Assembly: GCF_003184185.1 (NCBI RefSeq) | Contig: NZ_QHJG01000007.1 | Location: 100,159 to 164,158 of the forward strand | Reading direction: 5' to 3' | DNA from: Legionella qingyii | GTDB taxonomy: Bacteria > Pseudomonadota > Gammaproteobacteria > Legionellales > Legionellaceae | Length of the DNA: 64,000 bases | Shown: positions 59,622 through 64,000 of the stretch, in pieces | Numbering within the stretch: the stretch's first letter is position 1 | Layout: every line of letters starts with the position of its first letter | Notes under the pieces: generated by a model | The model's database searches: none | What the model saw: only the letters and a program-made list of their open reading frames with translations | Told to the model about the DNA's origin: nothing | Made by a program: the position numbers and the translations under genes

Positions 59622-59798
59622 CTAGCGCTCTTTCTTTTTCGCTTCCAAGAAGAACGAGCGTAACTGCTTAATGATTAAGGCACCGAGTTTTCTTTCTCTT
59701 CCCGATTGCGTGAGTGGAATGCCTATTTTTCGCGAAATCTTAGCTTTTAAAGCAGAGATCCCAATAAGTCTTTTCCATGAAAATCCACCACGATTCAT
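59622..59798 (-). CDS. Small conserved basic protein (58 aa)
   Basis: I take the ATG ending at 59798: AAGGG lies 9 bases upstream, and the product then begins MNRGGFSWKRLIGISALKAK, which I recall as the start of a small uncharacterised family found in scattered bacteria. The rest is highly basic (RKIGIPLTQSGRERKLGALI and a Lys/Arg tail). It has no cysteines or membrane segment and may bind nucleic acid or membrane lipid; this is inference. The gene is convergent with the 365-residue ORF and ends 8 bases after its stop. Confidence 0.65.
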   Translation of the reverse strand: MNRGGFSWKRLIGISALKAKISRKIGIPLTQSGRERKLGALIIKQLRSFFLEAKKKER

Positions 59799-59882
59799 TA
59801 TTCTAACCCTTATGATAAATAGGGCGAGTATACTATTGTTTTTCTCGGTGTGAAGGAGTTCAAACAATTTTTTATAATGCGT

Positions 59883-60725
59883 TTATTCGTGATCAGTGGA
59901 AGGGCTATTGATATGCCAATTATAGATGTAACTGTCGATGGTATTTATGTGCTTAAGTTGGCTTTGCAATGGCTCTTTTGCAAATTGTAATAAATGAAAA
60001 ATAATATCCTGCTTGGTCCCGCCAAAATCCTCTTCAAACCAATCGTATAATTTAGAGATGATCAGTTTTCCCTCGATAACGCTTACTCCTCTCAGGGAGT
60101 TAATGTAATTTGTGGCAGCTTGGTTTAATTGTTCTTCAAGAAGTTTTCCCTGGTAGACTTTTCTACTAAGATTGGGAGCGCCAATAGTGCCGTTGCTTAT
60201 GGCATAATGAGTGCGGGGATCATTCCAAATCGCTCTAATAATGCGATTATTAATGTCGTCTAAAGTTAAAGATGTATCTTTAATAGTAATGAGGTTCGCG
60301 CCCCATGGGCCTATGCTGAATAATCCTGGGGAAATATTAATTTCTTGAATTGTAGTAACTGGATAATAATTGGCTATAATCTGCACGGTTAAAGCGTTGT
60401 ATAAATTAATCCAATATGCCAATTGCTCATTACGATTGTAATTATTAATATCGATTTCTGCCATGCTTTTTAAATACTCTTTAAGCAAGTTTAAATCTAT
60501 TTGTGTCATATGTGCATAATCAACCAAATTGATATTTTCTTCATTGGTGACAATGCGGCGATTAAGAAAATTTTGCCAAAGTTGATGTGAAATAACTTCT
60601 TTTGATAACGGGTTATTGACTTCCCATTTGGGCCATAAACTTTTGTAAAATGAGGCGTTTGCTAGTCCTGAAATGAGAAGCATTAATATGAGAATGTATT
60701 TATTGCGGTACATTATTTTAAACAT
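59883..60725 (-). CDS. Exported DUF547 protein
   Basis: A 280-residue protein with a signal peptide (MYRNKYILILMLLISGLANA from residue 5, cleavage after A-N-A). The DUF547 core has the family-typical RNEQLAYWINLYNALTVQIIANYYPV, the block DDINNRIIRAIWNDPRTHYAISNGTIGAPNL (read piecewise) and YDWFEEDFGG. Biochemical function is unknown. Its start overlaps the end of recR by 8 bases, so it is a late addition to the dnaX-ybaB-recR operon. A second ATG four codons in could be the real start. Confidence 0.85.
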   Translation of the reverse strand: MFKIMYRNKYILILMLLISGLANASFYKSLWPKWEVNNPLSKEVISHQLWQNFLNRRIVTNEENINLVDYAHMTQIDLNLLKEYLKSMAEIDINNYNRNEQLAYWINLYNALTVQIIANYYPVTTIQEINISPGLFSIGPWGANLITIKDTSLTLDDINNRIIRAIWNDPRTHYAISNGTIGAPNLSRKVYQGKLLEEQLNQAATNYINSLRGVSVIEGKLIISKLYDWFEEDFGGTKQDIIFHLLQFAKEPLQSQLKHINTIDSYIYNWHINSPSTDHE

Positions 60726-61311
60726 GAATTATTGCTCTATTGCGAAGGGCGTTCCCTATAGTATTGCCATCCAAAAACTCTAATTCTCCTCCAGAGGGAA
60801 TTCCGTGCGCCAATTGAGTAATGTTAATTGATAAATCACACAAAAGCTGATGGATAAAATGAATGGTAGTTTGCCCTTCTACGCTAGGGCTTAACGCTAA
60901 TATCACTTCTTTGATTTCTTCTTGAATGATGAGATTTTTAAGTCGAGGTAACCCTATGTCCTCAGGGCCTAAGCCATCAAGTGGGGATATTTTTCCCATG
61001 AGAACAAAATACTTACCTTGAAAAGCATTGCTTTGTTCTATAGCAGATACATCAGCTGGGCTTTCCACAACACATAGCAAGGAAGAGTCCCTATTTGGAT
61101 TTTGGCAAAGGGTACAAATTCTTTGTTCTGTATAGTTAGCACAACGTTCACAATGGTGAATATTATTCATTGCTTGCTCAAGACATGATGCAAGGTGTAA
61201 TCCTCTCTGTCTTTGATGCTGAAGCAAATGAAACACCATACGTTGTGCCGATTTTGGACCTACGCCTGGTAGACAGCGGAGCGCTTCTACCAAGCGGTTT
61301 AACATATCCAT
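60718..61311 (-). CDS. recR: Recombination protein RecR
   Basis: A 197-residue recombination mediator acting with RecF/RecO at gaps. It has a helix-hairpin-helix LPGVGPKSAQRM, the zinc finger CERCANYTEQRICTLCQ (read piecewise), a Toprim domain beginning LLCVVESPADV, and the C-terminal HGIPSGGELEFLDGNTIGNALRNR (read piecewise) motif. Length matches E. coli (201). It is 8 bases after ybaB on the minus strand. Confidence 0.97.
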   Translation of the reverse strand: MDMLNRLVEALRCLPGVGPKSAQRMVFHLLQHQRQRGLHLASCLEQAMNNIHHCERCANYTEQRICTLCQNPNRDSSLLCVVESPADVSAIEQSNAFQGKYFVLMGKISPLDGLGPEDIGLPRLKNLIIQEEIKEVILALSPSVEGQTTIHFIHQLLCDLSINITQLAHGIPSGGELEFLDGNTIGNALRNRAIIHV

Positions 61312-61319
61312 CGTTAGGA

Positions 61320-61655
61320 TTATTCCTTATCACCGCCCATTAAATCAGTTGGAATGTTTAGACCTGCTGTTAATTGACTGATTTTTTCCTTAGATGCTTT
61401 TTCAATTTTTCGTACGGCATCATTAATTGCTGCAGCAACCAAATCTTCCAACATCTCTACATCTTCTTCCATCATGGTAGGTTTAATTTTAACTTCAGTG
61501 GCATCATGTCGGCCATTCATTTTAATAACTACCATGCCACCACCAGCTTCACCTGTAACAACTAATTGACTTAATTGTTGTTGCGCTTCTTGCATACGTT
61601 GTTGCATTTTTTGCGCTTCTTTCATCAGGTTGCCAAGATTTTGATTCATATCCAT
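61320..61655 (-). CDS. ybaB: YbaB/EbfC nucleoid-associated protein
   Basis: A 111-residue DNA-binding dimeric protein. The helical N-terminus ([20 protein letters not shown]) is followed by the conserved [27 protein letters not shown] block (read in part) and a C-terminal helix [17 protein letters not shown]. Always found between dnaX and recR in Gammaproteobacteria, as here. Confidence 0.96.
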   Translation of the reverse strand: MDMNQNLGNLMKEAQKMQQRMQEAQQQLSQLVVTGEAGGGMVVIKMNGRHDATEVKIKPTMMEEDVEMLEDLVAAAINDAVRKIEKASKEKISQLTAGLNIPTDLMGGDKE

Positions 61656-61693
61656 TATTAAGGCCTCATATGTTTAGATTTAAATTCGATATA

Positions 61694-63343
61694 TTATAAG
61701 TCATCTTTCAGCGGGACAATAGAATTTTTGACCAATTCTGCTGAAAATTCTTGTTGAAGTTGTTGGAACATAGGATCACTTTTTAACGCGGCTTCTGCTT
61801 TCAGTTGTTTCTGTTGAGTTGCCTGCTCTTTTTGCTGTGCCGGAGAACATTGAACTGATTCATCACTGTTTAACGTAATTTTTACTTGATTTTGGTAATA
61901 TTGACTCAAGGCTGTTTCAATGCGCGAGAGTATTGTTGGCGTAAATAGAGATTGATGCCCTTTGGCCACACGTAAAGTAACCTCTCGTCCATCTTTGGCG
62001 AGTAATTCAGCATTTTCTGCTGCGTTGAGCGCTAAACCAGTGAGTTTGAGATGAGGGATAATGCTTGCCCAGTCGCTCGCTTCTTGATTAACAACCTGCG
62101 GTTGTTCTTCTTGTTCTTCATCATCTAAATTTGCTGTTGGATTCGATAACTCTCGAGCTGGCATTTCTGGAGCCTGCTCAGGTACCTCTTGCAATGCAAG
62201 AGATGGTTGTTCAGATGGTAACAGCGTTTTATAGGATGCTAAAGGAGGAAGGGCTTCTTTAGGTGCTGGTCTAAACGTTAGCATGCGCAATATGGTCATA
62301 TTGAAGCCGATGATTAACGTAGGAGCAAGATGAATTTCTTCACGCCCTTTAAGTCCAATTTGATAAAACAGTTGGGTGTCTTCGGCAGAAATGTGTTGCG
62401 CTAGAGTTTTTATTTGTGATGGAGGGCTAATTAGAGGATTATTATCTCCAATGGCATGATATACGGCTAGTTGATGGAAATAGTTAAGTAATTCATCCAA
62501 TACATATTGAAAATGTCCGCCTTCAATTGAAATGCATTGGCTAATTTTTAATACAGCAGCGGCATTTTGTTCTGCCATGGCATATATTAATTGCAAGGCA
62601 TAATCTTGTTGGGTATATCCCAGGATCATTTTGACATCATTTGCGCGTAATTGGGTATCGCAGCCTGTAATCGCTTGATCCAAAAGGCTTAAGGCATCGC
62701 GCATGCTGCCTCGAGCAGCTTGAGCCAATATATCAACAGCCTCAATTTCAAAACCAAGTTGTTCCTCTTTAAGAATCAGTTGCAAATGCTGGCTGATCAA
62801 CTCTTTCGCTAAATGCTTCAGATTAAATTGTAAGCAACGAGATAAGACGGTGACAGGAAGCTTTTGTGGATCTGTTGTAGCTAAAATAAATTTAACATGA
62901 TCTGGCGGTTCTTCCAGTGTTTTGAGCAGCGCATTAAAACTATGCTGCGAGAGCATATGTACTTCATCAATTAAATAGATTTTAAAACGACCAATAGCGG
63001 GTGCATATTGGACGTTATCTAATACATCGCGAGTATCTTCAACCCGAGTTTTAGATGCGCCATCAATTTCGATTAAATCAATGAATCGGCCCTGCTCTAT
63101 TGCATTACAGATAGTGCACTGTAAACAGGGTTCTGAACTAATGCCTTTCTCACAATTCAGTGATTTAGCTAAAATGCGAGCGATACTGGTCTTACCTACA
63201 CCGCGAGTGCCGGTAAAAAGGTAGGCATGGTGTAATCGCTGTTGATTCAGCGCGTTGATCAATGCCTTGTTTATGTGGTCTTGGCCAACCAGTTGGGAAA
63301 ATGTGCGTGGTCGCCATTTACGGGCAAGTGCCAGATAGCTCAT
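61694..63343 (-). CDS. dnaX: DNA polymerase III subunit gamma/tau
   Basis: A 549-residue clamp-loader ATPase. The start is the ATG ending at 63343 (MSYLALARKWRPRTFSQLVG); upstream in-frame codons overlap the SRP RNA and are rejected. Walker A is GTRGVGKTS. The zinc module CEKGISSEPCLQCTIC is present. Walker B/DEAH-like is YLIDEVHMLS and sensor 1 is LATTDPQKLP. Domain III and a Gln/Glu/Pro-rich linker (about 380-440) lead to the tau-specific C-terminus. I see no A-AAA-AAG frameshift signal of the E. coli type, so a separate gamma product is not evident. Confidence 0.96.
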   Translation of the reverse strand: MSYLALARKWRPRTFSQLVGQDHINKALINALNQQRLHHAYLFTGTRGVGKTSIARILAKSLNCEKGISSEPCLQCTICNAIEQGRFIDLIEIDGASKTRVEDTRDVLDNVQYAPAIGRFKIYLIDEVHMLSQHSFNALLKTLEEPPDHVKFILATTDPQKLPVTVLSRCLQFNLKHLAKELISQHLQLILKEEQLGFEIEAVDILAQAARGSMRDALSLLDQAITGCDTQLRANDVKMILGYTQQDYALQLIYAMAEQNAAAVLKISQCISIEGGHFQYVLDELLNYFHQLAVYHAIGDNNPLISPPSQIKTLAQHISAEDTQLFYQIGLKGREEIHLAPTLIIGFNMTILRMLTFRPAPKEALPPLASYKTLLPSEQPSLALQEVPEQAPEMPARELSNPTANLDDEEQEEQPQVVNQEASDWASIIPHLKLTGLALNAAENAELLAKDGREVTLRVAKGHQSLFTPTILSRIETALSQYYQNQVKITLNSDESVQCSPAQQKEQATQQKQLKAEAALKSDPMFQQLQQEFSAELVKNSIVPLKDDL

Positions 63344-63362
63344 ACATGTTTTCACGAGTTGG

Positions 63363-63474
63363 GCGGCAGCTCTAAGAGCCACACTCCGGCGCTCGAATCA
63401 ATCGCTACCGCTGCTCCCTTCCGGGCCTGACGGGGTTCACGATCTATCGCCGCGAAGGGACCAATAGAGCCACC
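63363..63474 (-). ncRNA. ffs: Signal recognition particle 4.5S RNA
   Basis: On the minus strand the region folds as a single hairpin. The ends GGTGGCTCTA and TAGAGCTGCC pair. The conserved domain IV apex is present: GTCAGGCCCGGAAGGGAGCAGC, with the GGAA tetraloop region and the AGCAGC asymmetric loop that binds Ffh. Size (about 112 bases) matches the 4.5S type. It lies just upstream of dnaX on the same strand; in E. coli ffs and dnaX are also near each other. Ends are approximate. Confidence 0.92.
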
Positions 63475-64000
63475 ATAGTTGAATGGCGAAGATTAACAAA
63501 AAAAAGAGGGGATAGCCAGACTTGGCAAAAAATAATTTATCAATAATTCTTGTGCACGAGATATTCGGATAAAACATAACAATAATATCTTAACTTTAAA
63601 AATTAAGCGTTCTATTCATATTGAGTCCAGTAAATCTTAATTTACTCGGCGAATTTATATCTCTGACGTTTAAGCTGTCTTTAATTTCATCCCTGAGCTA
63701 TCGCATGAGAAAGAATTTAGACAGATGCATCTATCGGTGAATGACGATACATTAAGCTTATTAAAATTATTGTTAAATAGCATGTAGGCGTCTGTGCTTT
63801 AGAAATGAGAAGAAAATAACAAACATTAATTCGCATAAGTAAAAATATGAATCCTCGTTATAATGAAATTCATAATATTCTATTCATTAATATATAGTTC
63901 TCTCTCGAGTGGAACTACAACAAATATCACATTTTTTTAAAAAAATGCAAAAAGTGTTTGACACTGTTGGCGAAATCAGTAGAATACGCAGCACGCCTTC
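63475..64000. other. Gene-free AT-rich region to the window end
   Basis: There are 526 bases with no ORF I trust, no tRNA and no clear hairpin terminator. The first part (63475-63540) must contain the ffs promoter on the minus strand, which I cannot place with confidence. The right end contains a strong promoter reading out of the window. Confidence 0.6.
63932..63985 (+). promoter_or_regulatory. Strong sigma70 promoter with UP-like element, reading out of the window
   Basis: TTGACA (63958-63963), 16 bases, TAGAAT (63980-63985), with an A/T-rich stretch immediately upstream (63932-63954) resembling an UP element. This combination is typical of stable RNA promoters, so an rRNA or tRNA operon probably starts beyond 64000. 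Confidence 0.7.

Noticed and set aside
61694..62300. Search for a dnaX programmed frameshift giving a gamma subunit
   Set aside because: No A-AAA-AAG or comparable heptamer in frame on the coding strand; the nearest run is only five A.
63344..63382. 13-codon upstream extension of dnaX
   Set aside because: It runs into the SRP RNA gene; the next ATG gives the conserved MSYLALARKWRP start.

Overview
The window reads as a chromosomal segment of a Legionella species (Gammaproteobacteria, Legionellales). The DNA is AT-rich by eye. The housekeeping blocks have gammaproteobacterial order. Two lineage-typical genes stand together near the left end: a secreted M28 aminopeptidase of the LapA/LapB type, and, divergent from it, a multi-pass membrane protein that I read as the iron-regulated Dot/Icm effector MavN/IroT, with a Fur-box-like site between them. 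I cannot name the species.

Layout. 1-7.4 kb is accessory and envelope-facing: the end of recN, a repeat-bearing gap, a secreted polysaccharide deacetylase, mavN, lapA, two small exported proteins of unknown function, and a class-3-lipase-like gene broken by a -1 frameshift at an A_AAA_AAG slippery heptamer. 7.5-12.4 kb is the minus-strand prkA-yeaH-spoVR stress operon. 12.6-20.4 kb is a mixed block: pepN, a membrane-anchored cyclic-nucleotide-binding protein, aroE, a patatin-like lipase, a POT peptide transporter and a Trp/His/Gly-rich lipoprotein. 20.5-21.8 kb holds a two-part membrane protein ending in C-C-F-M, a eukaryotic CaaX prenylation signature, so it is a candidate effector. 21.8-28.5 kb is housekeeping: hda and a pgsA-like gene, yhbY divergent from rlmE, then ftsH-folP-glmM.

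28.6-44.5 kb carries tpiA-secG-tRNA-Leu(GAG) followed by the complete 14-gene complex I operon nuoA-N, with nuoC and nuoD separate. 44.6-53.5 kb is the translation/RNA cluster: initiator tRNA, rimP-nusA-infB-rbfA-truB-rpsO-pnp. 53.6-59.9 kb carries folE, a HIT hydrolase, ppa, an AAA_28-like NTPase, a CorC/HlyC membrane protein, an OmpR-type regulator whose receiver lacks the phosphoacceptor Asp, an orphan 365-residue protein and a conserved 58-residue basic protein. 59.9-63.5 kb is the minus-strand set ffs (SRP RNA), dnaX-ybaB-recR and a DUF547 protein. The last 0.5 kb is non-coding and ends in a strong sigma70 promoter pointing off the window.

No CRISPR array, transposase, integrase or phage gene was seen. 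The features most worth a second look are the CaaX-ending protein, the slippery-site lipase, the Fur-box/mavN/lapA intergenic region, the pseudo-receiver regulator, and several undescribed small exported proteins and inverted-repeat elements.
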